A DNA stretch of 64,000 nt from Isoetes taiwanensis (Eukaryota; Streptophyta; Lycopodiopsida; Isoetales; Isoetaceae). The stretch covers positions 23,141 to 87,140 of the forward strand of contig JAJEKV010000547.1 in assembly GCA_021234155.1 (NCBI GenBank), in the 5' to 3' direction. Position numbers and translations under genes: made by a program. The notes beneath the pieces were generated by a model. The model was not told the origin of the DNA. It was given only the letters and a program-made list of their open reading frames with translations, and did not search any database. Position 1 is the first letter of the stretch. Every line of letters starts with the position of its first letter. Below are positions 47,186 to 58,721 of the stretch, one piece after another.

Positions 47186-49009
47186 TCAGTTATGTACAAA
47201 AGTATGAGGAGTGATGAGAGAGGGATCCAACACATCATCATATTCATTTATGCCATCCTCATCACCTTCACTTTTTTCACTGTCACTCGAGGAAGTGCTT
47301 GAGTTGTCTTCCTCATCACTATCAACAGATGGTGAAGCATTGCCACCACCACTCCCTTCTTCATCCTCTTCCTCGTAATTACAAGCCTTTTTAAGCAAAT
47401 TGATAGTCCTCTGGCGTAGATGATTGTCAGATTTCAATTTAAAATCATAGCACAATATAGTCACGTCATTAAGGTTCAGCTCATCCCTACAACCCACTTT
47501 CTTGGACTTTCTCCCTTTTCCTTGGCTTCTCATTTCTAACTCATATCTACCTTCAAAAGCATTTTCTGAGCGTGTTGCAAGCCAATGAATGAGTTTAGTG
47601 ACTAAGCCTTCCTCCTTGACTGTATCAAGTACTTTTGCTATCCAGAAAGGTCGATCTTTGTCATCCTCCTCAGTTGGAAGAGCAATCAGCATACCTTTGG
47701 CAATTTCTGTGATATTACCGTGAGGCCCATTCTTGCGTCTTGGTCTGAGGTACATGACTCGATCCTCGTCTTCTTCTACTGCAGATGTTATTGTAGCATT
47801 GCTTGGACCTGCTTGGTGCTAGGGTTGATGGAAGGTGTTAGGCCATTGAAATGGTTCTTGCAACTGTCTTAGAGCTATGTTTTGTACAACAATTTTCTGT
47901 TCAAGAAAGAAATTTCTCCACCACATCCGATCTTCTTCTAAGAAGTACTTAAAGCCTGAGGAAATTCCATTTTCAATGGCTTTTAAGGATGTCACTGGGG
48001 TACTTTTCTTCTGCTTGGATTCCTTAGGATTTTTGAGAGGAAGTTGCTCAGCACATTTTATGAAGAAAGTGTCTGGAATATATTTAAGGAAGCGCTCCCT
48101 CTAGTGGACTCCAGTCCTTAGTTATGGTGTATTTCTTCGCCTGTAAGAAGCTTTGTCCATCCTTCAAGTAGAACTTGATGTGATATTGAAAGGTGCGATC
48201 ATTCAGCTTGTTCTCTGCCTGAACATTGAGAGAAAACAAACTCTCTGAAGTCAACAGTCTCTTTAAGAAGCTCAATCACTGGAATGGGAGTGTAAGAATC
48301 TTCAATAATTCGAACTAAAGTAGGAAGAGAAAAAGCCTTCTTCCTTCTAAGGCGCACAGAAAATCTGTTGAACATTGGTCAATCTGATCATGAGTGTGGC
48401 CTACAAGTAATAATCCGAGCTTCACTGTTCTAAAGATCCCTAGCTCCACTAACATGGCACAGTAAGCAAAGAGTGTTTGATTCTTGCTCTCCCTTGTAGT
48501 ATTGTCAAGTTGCAGATAGAGCACTGGTGGTAATTGCTCTTGCTCGCACAGGACCTTGTTAAGAATTGTAATTGTGAGGTTCGCGTCACCATGCAAGTTT
48601 GGATACGTCAAAAATACTTTGCACTTTAGACTTCCTTTGAAGACCATAGCTCCTACAAGGTGGACCTTAACAAAACATTCCTCTAGCACATCTTTAGGAA
48701 TATTCAAGAAATGGGGTAGAGTAGTTTTTTTTTTATCCATTCCATCAATTACAACAGATATATATTGCAGTGGATGTTCGAGAGCTTTTTTTCGGTGCTT
48801 GGCAAGCTTTCTTCTCTCTGCTGCTTGTTGTTCACGATGTCTGGCAAGGTTCTGTTGCACATTATCTGTTGAAGAATTCAGGTCAAAACATTTCTTTAAA
48901 CAAGTGAGAGAGAAGAGAACTTGAGCTTACTTCTTTCGACCTCGGTCTTTGCAGTTTCTCGTTGACTCTTTAATTCTGCACATCTTGAGCAAACAGACAT
49001 TCTGTGTCT

Positions 49010-50445
49010 CCTAGAAATTTTTACAAGAAAGCACGAATTCATTATTTAGATAAAAAAGTGGGATTTTGAGAATTTTGAATCACCTTGTCCAAAAAGTGGT
49101 TCAGCTTTAGTTTAAATTTGTCCCGCTCAAATTGGACGGGACAATTTGAAATTTGAATAAGATATATCTAAATATATGAGCATATAGCTTGTCAGCGCCC
49201 ACTTTGCTTGGCGACAAGGAGGCCGGAGCTCCAAGCGCAAGATCGAACAGAAGGTCGCCAGCCATAGCCAGGGTCGCCATAGCCGGCATAGAAGGTCGCC
49301 ATAGCCGAAGGTAGCAATAGCACTAGTTTGGGCCTAAATCGTGGAGGTTTTTTGGGGACGAAATTTTGTGTAGCATGCAGAGGCGGCCATGGACAGAGCA
49401 GGCAATTTGAACAGAGCCATGGCCATGAGCAGAGCCGACGTTTTTAGCAGACTGCAGGCATGTATTCTTTGCAAGGAATTCCTCTAATTGTAAGAGAAAT
49501 GTTTATTCAGGCATATCGGATTTTGTGAATGAAATTTGTAGCTATGCCCTCCTGACATTCCGATCTGCGATTCTATCAGGGAGCTCCTTCTATTCTTATT
49601 TTGTGCAAAAATAACATGTGAGCCTTTTCTGCTTAGACTGCAAATTGCAAATTTAGAAATAATATTGTAACAGTATGCGGTGCAGATCCAGTGTGCTCAG
49701 ATTGAGGTATGGCTGGATAAGACACTCCATTCTTGTCAACACCAAAAGGTATTCCTATATCGACAACTATGCTTATCAATTGGCTTATTGCAGACAATTA
49801 CAGTTCAAATTTCCAGTAGCTGCCTATCCAATGCGTCTTCCTACTCTTCTGGAAGCTTCATATCTGCCATCTCTCCCAGCATAGCAACAAGAAGAATAAA
49901 ATTGTTTCAAATAAAAAGTATCTAGTTAAACATTTGACAGGCCGTACGATTTTTTCTAAGGACTGCATATAAGGTGAATTCTTGCTCCACTGGATCGCTA
50001 TGCAATTTAGTTGAGCACAAAAAAGTGTAGAGAGCTATGGGTCTGCTCAGCAAGATCGCCACAGCGATTTTGTTGAGCATAAATTTTGGATTTTTTGATA
50101 AGTTGTATTCTTTGTTTATTAATAATTTATATTAATGGATAAGAGGTATAATTTTATATAGACTTCTTAAATGCAAAAGTAAGCAAGCTATTTTATTCAT
50201 GTATCCAATATGCTCTCATTTTTTGTTCAGGAAGATCGCAATGGCGATCTTTGCAAGCCTTTCATGTATAAAATTTGTAAAATTATTACACTATCTTGTA
50301 TAAAATTGCCTTAAAATGTTCATATATTGGTTTCTTATGATAAAGAAGATCGCAATGGCGATTTGTTCAACCTTTTTTGCATGTTTTTTCTTGACCATTG
50401 AGGTCCTCATAGACTTCTTTTAGCGATTTATATGGGCAGTGCAAC
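49010..50445. repeat. Repeat-filled presumed intron of the transposase-like gene
   Basis: Contains inverted GGTCGCCATAGCC copies at about 49255-49310 and three copies of the ATCGC-loop-GCGAT hairpin family (50044-50079, 50233-50250, 50347-50364). No coding motif. If the flanking blocks are one gene, this is an intron of about 1.4 kb; otherwise it is an insertion. Confidence 0.5.
50044..50079. repeat. Hairpin of 16-bp arms, best member of a dispersed family
   Basis: The left arm TGCTCAGCAAGATCGC and right arm GCGATTTTGTTGAGCA pair at 14 of 16 positions around a CACA loop. Related cores (AGATCGC-CATA-GCGATTT and variants) are at 6571-6588, 6763-6780, 50233-50250 and 50347-50364. Confidence 0.85.
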
Positions 50446-52170
50446 CTATTTCGAGGTCAACGAGAATTCCCAATTTCTCAAAGTAATTAAATCGTGCTTA
50501 AGACCGAATTCACTTTTCCACAGTCTGGTGAAGTGTGAGTAAGAGATATGGTGAAACTGAGGGCAAGTCTCTTTGTATTTGTTAAAAACATCTTTTTTGG
50601 TGATGTTATCTGTCAAATGATACATATTGCTGTTAGGCAACTTCTCACACGTTTCTCTAAAATATTTCTCCATCCATGACACAGCAGCAAGGGCATGCAT
50701 GGTTACAACTCTTCTTGGTCCACAATGATCATCAATTGCTGGGTTTTTATCTAGTCTTTTATGTACTCTAGACATTCTGGTGGACCCTAAATGGTGGATA
50801 ACCATAAAGCATTTCTGGCGGTGTTGCAAGAAGGTGTTGCGGTCTGGTCTTACATGATAAGCCAAGTAGGCATTATGGTTTGCCAATGTCATTGAACTGT
50901 AGTTGTCTCTAATTGCTCGTAATTTAGACATGTTAAATTTCTTGATGCAACCCATTGAACAGCATTTAGTTCTTAAAAGTCTCCTCATTTTGTGCTCGTC
51001 CATAAGGTTTCTTCTTCTTACAGAGGAGCATGCTCTCGAACTAAATTCCACCTTGAATGTCTTGGAGGACTGGCTGGAGAATGTGTAATCTCATTGCACC
51101 TCGTTAATGTCTTCATCTTCTGATGAGAGTTCTACTCTAGGGGTGACGTCCTCTGCCCTTAGTGGTGTGCTTGTAGAGGAAAACACACCACGTAAAGATG
51201 TACCCGGATAAGGCGGAGGTACAGTGTTGAATGAAGGAGATGGGCGACAAGACGCCGTGCCAGGAAATGTTGTTGCAGCTTCTTCACGAGGAGTTCGTTC
51301 AAACATGTCCCTTAGAGCCGACTGAAATTCTACAAACCCATGTGTCACCATGGTTGTGTGAAGAGGAGATGCTGCAAGGTCCTCTTCATTTGTAGTGAAG
51401 TTGTGGTGGGAGAAGCGGTGGAGAATCTCGCAGTCTTCTGAGCGTGCTGCATTCCTTGTTTGCGTAAGTGAAGAAGGAGAAACTACAAATGGATGGGGTA
51501 GTCTGTTCCGAAAAATTTGCTGAGGTCGAGCCTCTGTAGTGTGGGGGGATGGTACAAAAGGTGGTGGAAGATTGCTACGTGCAACAGGTGAGGCAATGAA
51601 AGGAGGAGGCAGGCAGTTTTCTACTGGACTTGGAGAGGGTTGGAAAGGTGATGGCATTCTATTAGTTACTGGACTTGGAGTGTCTTCGAGGAGCAACAAA
51701 GACCTTGTCGAGATAGGAGTCGGAGAAGCATCTGCGCCATGTGTTCCATCTGAAGTAGAGGTAGTAGAGGAAACAAATGGTGGTGGAAGTTTGTTCACGA
51801 AGCGGTTAACCATCTTAAACAACTGCAAAACATTGGGGACATGTAAGTAACTCACTAGGCAGTTGGGAAATTACTATTCGAGAATACAAAAAGCTATTCC
51901 GGAGTGTTGTTTGGTGTGATGCATTTGTTGTGTGAGTGCATGAATCCTATTCCAGAATACACTAGTCTAGACTGTCTGGACAAGACGTATTCCACTTTAT
52001 ATAGAAAAAGATAACTGACAATAGTCTACTTTTAAAAAGGAAAATTGAGCGTCTCCGTTGCATATTCCGCTTTCGGAGATTCAGTCGCCAGAGCGAACGC
52101 CTTCGGTTCAATTCACTATTGATGTACATACGAGTATAATGTTCGTATGATACGAATATCCATATGGTCG

Positions 52171-52812
52171 TCACAGCATCCCCCTCCTACGACAGCGACG
52201 AGTCCTCGGAGCTGGGGCCGGAGTACTCAAACTTGGCTTGTTCGGGTAACGTCGGTGAAACTCCGCAATTTTGTCAGACGCATTAGTCAGATTCTCGGCA
52301 GGCTCCCAGGTTCTATCACTTGGCGAGTAACCTTTCCAATCGACAAAGTAATACAATCGTCGACGAAGAAACTTGGAGTCCAGAATATCTCGAACCTCGA
52401 ACTCCTCATGATCATCAATTTCTACTGGTGGTGGCGACGGAGGAACGCGATCCGGGAAAGTGTTAACTATGTAGGGCTCCAATAGAGAAACATGAAATAT
52501 TGAATGGAGCCGAACAGTTGGAGGGAGCTCATGCTGGAATGCCACATTGCTGATTTGAGCCGTGATCCGGTAAGGACCAAGGCGACGATAGTCAAACTTG
52601 TTGCAGGGACGTGAGGTAGGGAGGTCCCTATGAAGAAGCCAGGCAAGGTCACCAACGTGAAATTTAGGAGCTTCTTGGCGATGCAAATTAGCATAATGCC
52701 GATAACGTTCCTGTGCTCGGTGAAGATGATGCTGAAGATCTGATTGAAGATCTTGGAGTTTCTCAAGTCTGAGACTCGGCACTAGGATTGACAGAGTCAC
52801 CGCCAGCGACAC
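52171..52812 (-). pseudogene. Chromovirus integrase C-terminus with chromodomain
   Basis: An intact frame of 213 codons, though its element is dead. It starts in the integrase tail (YRHYANLHRQEAPKFHVGDL), with the GPYRITAQISNVAFQHELPP and HSIFHVSLLEPY segments typical of chromoviruses. It ends in a chromodomain (EFEVRDILDSKFLRRRLYYF, VDWKGYSPSDRTWEPAENL). Chromodomains of Ty3 chromoviruses bind histone marks and guide integration, often into heterochromatin. The aromatic-cage positions Y/F, W and W are present. It follows the integrase core at 53441-52843 after a frame change. Confidence 0.93.
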
Positions 52813-52842
52813 TAAGGGACCAACGAGGATGTTGACCAGAGT

Positions 52843-53715
52843 TCAAAAAGATGGAGTCTGGCCAGTGGAGGCATGTACTGAGTTATTATAGGCAAACTCA
52901 GCTAATGGAAGATAATCGACCCAATCATCCTGCTGATAACTGATAAAGCACCTTAAATATTGCTCCAGAGTCTGATTAGTGTGCTCTGCCTGCCCATTAC
53001 TTTCTGGATGATGACCAGATGTCAGTGAGCAGTCGATATGCAATAACTCCAAAAGCCGCTTCCAAAAACTTGCGACGAACTGCGGTCCACGATCGCTGAC
53101 GATAGTGTCAGATAAGCCATAAAGTCTGACTACTTCACGAAGAAGAAGATCTGTTGTTCCCTCACTGGTGATGGTGATCTTGCAGGGGGATAAAATGAGC
53201 CATCTTAGAGAAACGATCAACAACAACCATGATGGCATCATAACCCCGAGAGACTGGCAACTCCAAAATAAAGTCTATAGAAATGCTCTTCCAAGGTCCA
53301 TCTGGTACCGGCAGTGGCTGAAGAAGGCCATGAGGAAGATGCTTTGGAACTTCGCTCGACAGCAAATGTCACAGGATCGAATAAAAGCTTCGACAGAGCG
53401 ACAAAGCCCATGCCACTAATACTCTCGACTAATAAGTTCAAGAGTCTTGGCTACTCCAAAGTGTCTGGCCATAGGTGAATCATGGCAAGCCTGGAGAACT
53501 CGAAGCCTAGAAGCATCATATGGCACATACAGAAGCCCATTGTGGAGTCCATCTCGAACCTCAAAACGATCATAGTCTGATCGCATTTGCAGAGAAGATG
53601 ATGCAGAGCCAAGGTGTGAGAATATATCTTGAGCTAATGGATCGGAGGGCAGAGATGCTCGAACAGACTTCAACAAGGCCGTATCATGAGGCCTCTCGAA
53701 CAAAGTGAGGGCCAT
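52843..53715 (-). pseudogene. Chromovirus integrase core
   Basis: The zinc-binding end at 53715-53416 keeps CHDSPMARHFGVAKTLELIS but loses the CxxC region to a frameshift. The catalytic core reads [48 protein letters not shown] and ESNGQAEHTNQ, so all three acidic residues (D, D, E) are in place, split over the frames 53365-53162 and 53241-52843. The enzyme would join element cDNA to nuclear DNA. Two frame changes prevent a working product. Confidence 0.92.
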
Positions 53716-53936
53716 AAGCTGGAACCGATCAGGCCCTAGAATAACATGTGATTGCTAGTCAAATGCAGGATCACCTAGCTTGGGCTCAAGGTAGGAGCGT
53801 CGAGACAAGGCATCAGGCTTCCCTTGGAGGGATCCAGGACGGTACTTGATCAAAAATCAATCCGGGATAATACTTGAGTATGCCACCGGGCCTGGCGACG
53901 GTTGAGCACTCGAGCAGACTGAAAATATTCTAGATT

Positions 53937-54985
53937 TCAATGATCTGTGTAGACTGTGACCTTATAAGGAGATCCCTCCAGGAAACGTCTCCACTCCTCG
54001 AAAAAATCCACTATCGCCAATAACTCCTTGTCATAAATGGGATAGTTGATTTCAGCAGCCTGAAACTTTCGTGAGTGATAGGCGATTGGATGCAATTCAT
54101 GATCATCCCCCTCTTGTGACAGGATCCCACCAAGCGCAAAATCACAAGCATCTGCTTCGACAATATATGGGTGCAAAGGATCTGCATGAGCAAGAACTGG
54201 CACCGTGGTGAAGGCATGCTTTAGGGTAACGAAAGCAGATTTCGCTTACACAGTCCATTCAAATGGCACGTCTTTGATCGTGAGGCGTGCCAAAGGAAGG
54301 GCAATCTCCGAATAATCCCGAATGAAATGCCGATAGAAATTGGCAAACCCAAGAAAGCACTGAACATCTCGAACGGATGAAGGTGTTTGCCACTCCAGAA
54401 CAGTGCTGACCTTTTCGGGGTCCATAGAGACTCCATGTGGAGTGATGCGATAGCCAAGGAACTCCACATTATCCTGCTCGAACTGACACTTCTCAAGTTT
54501 GGCATATAACCCATGCTCACGAAGCTTCTGAAGGACCTGTCGAACATGCCTTTCATGTTCTTCGAGAGTCTTAGAATAAATAAGAATATCATCCAAATAG
54601 ATGATAACAAAAGTGTCTAAGAACTCTCGAAAAACATCATTGGCCATATGCTGGAATACAGCCGGAACATTGGTAAGTCTAAATGGCATAACTGTGTACT
54701 CAAAATGGCCATACCGAGTACGAAAAGCTGTTTTCCACTCATCACCCTCCGGAATCCGAATAAGATTGTAGGCACCCCGAAGATCAATCTTCGTAAAATA
54801 ATGCGCACCTTGGAGTCGCTCCAACAACTCTGGTGGATACCGATTCGGCACTCTGATTTTATTGAGGTCCCGATAATCAACGACCAGACACAACGCATCA
54901 TCCTTCTTCTTGACGAAGAAGATAGGTGCTCCAGCAGGGGACTGAGAATGTCGAATGAAGCCAGTGGCTAGATTCTCTTCACCAC
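53937..54985 (-). pseudogene. Chromovirus reverse transcriptase and RNase H
   Basis: RT starts with [20 protein letters not shown] near 54950 and reads [54 protein letters not shown] (the usual G of PFGLTN is R), and the catalytic YLDDILIYS near 54600. The connection and RNase H follow: [35 protein letters not shown] and YDKELLAIVDFFEEWRRFLE. Stops at 54246-54248 (TAA) and 53937-53939 (TGA) stand where a Gln or Arg is expected. Downstream sequence to 53720 continues in broken frames to the integrase. Confidence 0.95.
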
Positions 54986-55079
54986 AAAACCTTCAACTCA
55001 GCCAGGGATAGATCATATATCGGACCGTGTGGCGGCGTTGTCCCCGGCTGCATCAATAGGACAATGCCTGAACTGCAGA

Positions 55080-55579
55080 CTAACTGGAACTAGAGCTAGA
55101 ACCAGCAAATTGAAATGATCTAGTACGCCAATCAATCTGTGGGTTATGTAGCTCGAGCCAAGGCAGACCCAAGACTATTGGGGCATGTGGACTAGCGATG
55201 AGATTGAAGGAAATACTACAAGAAACTCCCTCGAACAAAACTTGAAGAGGCACAGTACATTCTGTGACTGCACCCGAGGAGAACTTCGACAGAACTGGGT
55301 TGCTCAACCTTGCTTCTAGGGATTACGAGCTTACTGGCGAATGCATTATCCATATCAATGATATAGGGATGAAGAATGCCTTGCTGACCTTATCCAATGG
55401 AATAAACATGTCAAGGAGTGTGAAAGGAGTCTGAGAAAAGGCGGCCAGCCGACGAGAGACTCCTACTACTCGGACCGGCGCTTGAAGTTTTCCGACTGAT
55501 TTGGGCGCTTCACAGGGCATCCACGAGCAATATGGCCGGCTCCTCCACAGTAGAGGCAAAGGTTAGTCTCTCTCCGATG
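55080..55579 (-). pseudogene. Chromovirus Gag zinc knuckle and protease region
   Basis: After the TAG at 55580-55582 one frame carries the CCHC knuckle LCLYCGGAGHIARGCPVK. Further down 55307-55080 has the protease C-terminal half ([27 protein letters not shown]). The catalytic DSG segment in between cannot be read in one frame. Confidence 0.8.
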
Positions 55580-56308
55580 CTACTTCTCGGCGGCAGATAA
55601 AGGTCCTCGAACTGCCCGATCAATCTGCATAGGCTCAGGTCCGGACTTGCTAGATTTTACAGATGAGACCGGGGAAGGTGTAGCTACAGGCGCTTGTGTG
55701 ATTGGGAAGACTTGATTACGTCTCTCTTGCCTACGTTCGAAGAGCCGATTATAACATCGAACTACAAATCTGATGGCTTCTTCTAAAGTCTGAGGGTCCT
55801 CCATAGACAACAGCATATCTTTCACATCCTCTCGTAACCCCCTTCGTAAACAATCTCAGAGTGCAACATCATCCCAGACAGTATCTAATGCAATTTGTCG
55901 AAATTCTGATGCATATACTGAAGCTGGATGAGAGCCTTGCCTTAGATTGCAAAGTTTTGTGACCGCTGTGCGTTGACGATCGGTGTCTCCAAAACATGCC
56001 TCGAGCTTTGCAATGAAAGCAGCAAAATCTTGCAACTCTGGGGCTTCTTTCTCCAATAAAGGAGCAAACCAACTTAGAGCTGGCCCTGTGAGGAGAGAAC
56101 CAATCAGCCCAACTTGTTCCTGGGTCGTGGGATATCTATGAGGATGGAGCTGAATCACAAGCCTGATCTGATCCAAAAAGCCGTGAAGCTTGGTCCGAGT
56201 GCCGTCAAACTTCTCTGGCAGGTTGATTTTAGGCTCTGATAGCCTCAATCCCGAGCTAGAAGCAGATTTATGTAAAGCAACACGTTCCTTAAGCTCTTTA
56301 TTGTCCAA
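55580..56308 (-). pseudogene. Chromovirus Gag
   Basis: The capsid frame 56308-55856 includes NLPEKFDGTRTKLHGFLDQI, LLTGPALSWFAPLLEK and FIAKLEACFGDTDRQRTAV, and 55825-55580 continues EAIRFVVRCYNRLFERR. A TGA at 55856-55858 separates them, at a place where the family has Arg (LxDCLRRGL context). The frame is open at its 5' end and begins without an ATG (LDNKELKERV). It meets a Ty1/copia fragment head to head at about 56311, so the 5' LTR and leader are lost. Confidence 0.9.
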
Positions 56309-56313
56309 CGCAT

Positions 56314-56469
56314 TTTATCAGAGACTTGGCAGCAAAGAAGTTCATACAAATGGTATATATGAGCACAGTAAATCAAATTGCTGATGTATTTACGAAAGCT
56401 CTCACAGAAGCAAAATTCACACAGTTCAAGAGCAGTTTAAATATTCAAAAGGAGGTGTCATCAGATACT
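56314..56469 (+). pseudogene. Ty1/copia RNase H C-terminal end
   Basis: The plus frame reads HFIRDLAAKKFIQMVYMSTV, NQIADVFTKALTEAKFTQFK and SSLNIQKEVSSDT, then a stop. This is the standard copia ending (HxIRxLV...TxxQxADxFTKxLxxxxFxxF). A purine-rich stretch and TGTTAGAAAATATGAAG at 56506 follow and may be the start of the 3' LTR. The rest of the element to the left is cut off by the chromovirus. Confidence 0.93.
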
Positions 56470-56505
56470 TGAAGCAGATTGCAAACATATGTGATGAAGG
56501 AGGAA

Positions 56506-57110
56506 TGTTAGAAAATATGAAGTTCATCACATATGTAGACAAAGGGGTAGTTGCAAAACAATATGATCATCAGAGCTACAGACTAGAAGATTGTTGCAGA
56601 AGGGTTATCTTAAGGTTCAAAAGTTATAAGGTAAGTAAAACATTGATTTTATTATATGATATATTAAACCAATGGTCGGGGTCGCGAAAATCATCTCATG
56701 CATGTGGGATATTCATGTGAACCAAATTGAAAATAGTAAGACTAGAGATTCCGGCTTGCCGAGCTCATGAATTCATGGCTACACCGACGGATTGGATGTT
56801 TAAATAGAATAGCAGAGAAGGTCGAAATAGGCCGGAAGAGATCCGATAGTAATGAGTTCGAAATGAAGATATTTGTATGCTCGGGCTTGACAAATTTGTG
56901 AATGGAACTTTGAGTTCATTTTTGAGCATTAGTTCATAACACTATTTTGCATTATTATAACCATTGGTTGTGTATTCAAAATAGTGTTTATTCTAGTTTG
57001 TTTAATAATTGAAGCTAGAACATTGCTTGTAGTTGACTTGATTTTCAACACTGCACTTCTTTTTTGAACCTGCCATTGGAAATCCAGCGCAAGCCATTGT
57101 GAAGGATACC
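56506..57110 (+). mobile_element. Possible copia 3' LTR and flank
   Basis: GAAGGAGGAA (polypurine-like) precedes TGTTAG at 56506, a common copia LTR start. The right-hand CA end and the second LTR are not identifiable, so the extent is uncertain. No coding sequence is seen. Confidence 0.4.
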
Positions 57111-57128
57111 ATGCTATGAAATATCCGG

Positions 57129-58697
57129 GAAGGTCTGCAGGAAGTGAAACAAGCAAATAGCAATGATAAATTAGCAGCTAAGCATTTCTTGTTATCAGTG
57201 GTTGTTGGTGAGAATGGAAAACTCAAGCAAAAAGGAGTAGCCTCCAGAATTCTTCAAGTGCAAGCAAAAAACCTTACAAAAGCTGCAATTAGAAGAAAAC
57301 ACATGTTATCAGGTGTTAACATGTGGGCACTGGCAGGAAGGCAACCCAGAGCAGACATGCTTCCCGAATCAACCAAACACTTGGTAAATGATTTTTGGTT
57401 AACCCACACCAAAACTGCTCCAAAGTACAGGGATGTCAGGAAGAAAAGGACACTTCCAATCCAGTTTCTGGAGATGCCCCAGGTCAGTTTTAAGCCTTTT
57501 AATTCTCTTTGTTGCAAGCTTGATAGAAGCTAGCTTCTGTGTACCCTGGATAAGTTTAGTAATCCTATTTGCATTCCAGGCAAGGGATGTATTTGATATA
57601 CATTGAAGTACATCCAACTACAATAATCATAGTTTTACACTTAGAGGCACTGACTGAGTTATGTTTAACAAGAAAAGTACTTGGATGTACTTCCAATTAT
57701 ATCCAATGTGGCAGAAGGCAGAAAATGTGTTAAAAGACAGGCTGTGTTTTTATTGTCTCGGTTTCTGTAGTTTCCAAGTACATGCTAGTACATTCTAAGC
57801 TTTCTTGAACTCAAGATACTGTTGACACAGGGTAATACATAAAAGTCCATAAGAAAAGTATTGAATACATACATCTGTAACATGGTAACACTGTGAGTGA
57901 CCTGGTTATATATTGAGCTTTGTATGTACATCTTGAATGCGTTTGAGTACATTTTCTACATATTTATATATATCATGTACATAATATGTACGACGTTGTG
58001 TTATAGTAGTTGAATGTATATCAAATCATGGTCTAACTGCCATAGAACTAATGCAATGTCTGCAACATCTTTGAATTCGTAAGTAGTTTTAATTTATGTT
58101 TTACTTACACATGCTGCTTTTTTTCTTGCAGAGTGAATTATATGAGATGTTCAAAGATGAACATCTTGAAGTGAAAATTAGTGTCATAATGTTGAAGGTT
58201 GAAAGAGAGGAACACATGCTGTTGCGTGAAGCATGAACAAGCTGAGCTATACAAGAAAGCATTTAGCGTCCTATGGAGCAAATTTCATGCCAATTGTATG
58301 TGTTCTTGCGATGTTTGTGGGCCAAATGAGAACAATGGCGTCTGTCAAGTTCCTTCTAAAACATTTCAAAATGTTAGCGCTCCGTGAAGAGCTACGGTTT
58401 GTCACAAGGAAGGTGAAGAGTGGCATAGTTTGGACTGTGTCAAGGGAGAGTGCCAGAGCTGTGGCACTGAAAATATTCAAATCTGTCCTTAGAGGAGAAA
58501 GAGTCGCAGAATGAGAACATTGAATGGCAAGTTTACAAGTACGTGAATGAACCTTCCAAAACTGGCACTTCAAGGAGGTTGAAGCTTGTTATTGAAAGCG
58601 GGAGTCCAGATACATTGCTTGACAAGATGTTTCATCACCTTACAAAGTTCACTATTCACAACTTTTCAGCAAGTTGGCAGAGCAAACAATTCAAGAT
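57129..58697 (+). pseudogene. Cys-rich transposase-like gene remnant
   Basis: The first exon, to 57480, reads KQANSNDKLAAKHFLLSVVV, RKHMLSGVNMWALAGRQPRA, VNDFWLTHTKTAPKYRDVRK and ends at CAG|GTCAGT. After an intron of about 650 bp, TTGCAG opens SELYEMFKDEHLEVKISVIM at 58131. After a frame change comes ERNTCCCVKHEQAELYKKAF, CMCSCDVCGPNENNGVC and EEWHSLDCVKGECQSCGTEN; a last block reads SKTGTSRRLKLVIESGSPDT and FTIHNFSASWQSKQFK. The layout resembles large, unnamed transposase-like proteins with Cys clusters that I have seen in plant and animal genomes. The C-terminal half is missing: the frame meets the poly(A) of a LINE inserted at 58698. Confidence 0.6.
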
Positions 58698-58721
58698 TTT
58701 TTTTTTTTTTTTTTTTTTTGA
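58698..58721 (-). other. LINE poly(A) tail
   Basis: A run of 24 T on the plus strand is the A tail of the minus-strand LINE. The target-site duplication could not be found because the 5' edge is overwritten or rearranged. Confidence 0.85.

Larger units (their letters stand above)
47186..51855 (-). pseudogene. Transposase-like gene resembling DUF7869 proteins
   Basis: A minus-strand gene in several blocks. 51855-51094 is Pro-rich with repeated LPPPFV-SP units. An in-frame TGA (51091-51093) precedes 51090-50446, a basic region with CCSMGCIKKFN and a long helical part ending YSHFTRLWKSEFG. After a 1.4-kb gap that looks like an intron filled with repeats comes the exon at about 49005-48950, MSVCSRCAELKSQRET. 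48860-48315 follows, with YISVVIDGMDKKKTTLPHF, then YLQLDNTTRESKNQ and VGHTHDQIDQ. Less ordered frames at 48275-48084 lead to 47755-47186 (RPFWIAKVLDTVKEE, then an acidic Ser tail). The IDGMD, QLDNTxREnKN and GHTHdqID motifs are those of widely scattered proteins that I recall as DUF7869; their RNase-H-like motifs suggest transposases, which is inference. At least one stop and some frame changes are present. Confidence 0.7.

Noticed and set aside
52147-52485. 112-codon plus-strand frame
   Set aside because: Shadow of the chromodomain frame on the opposite strand.
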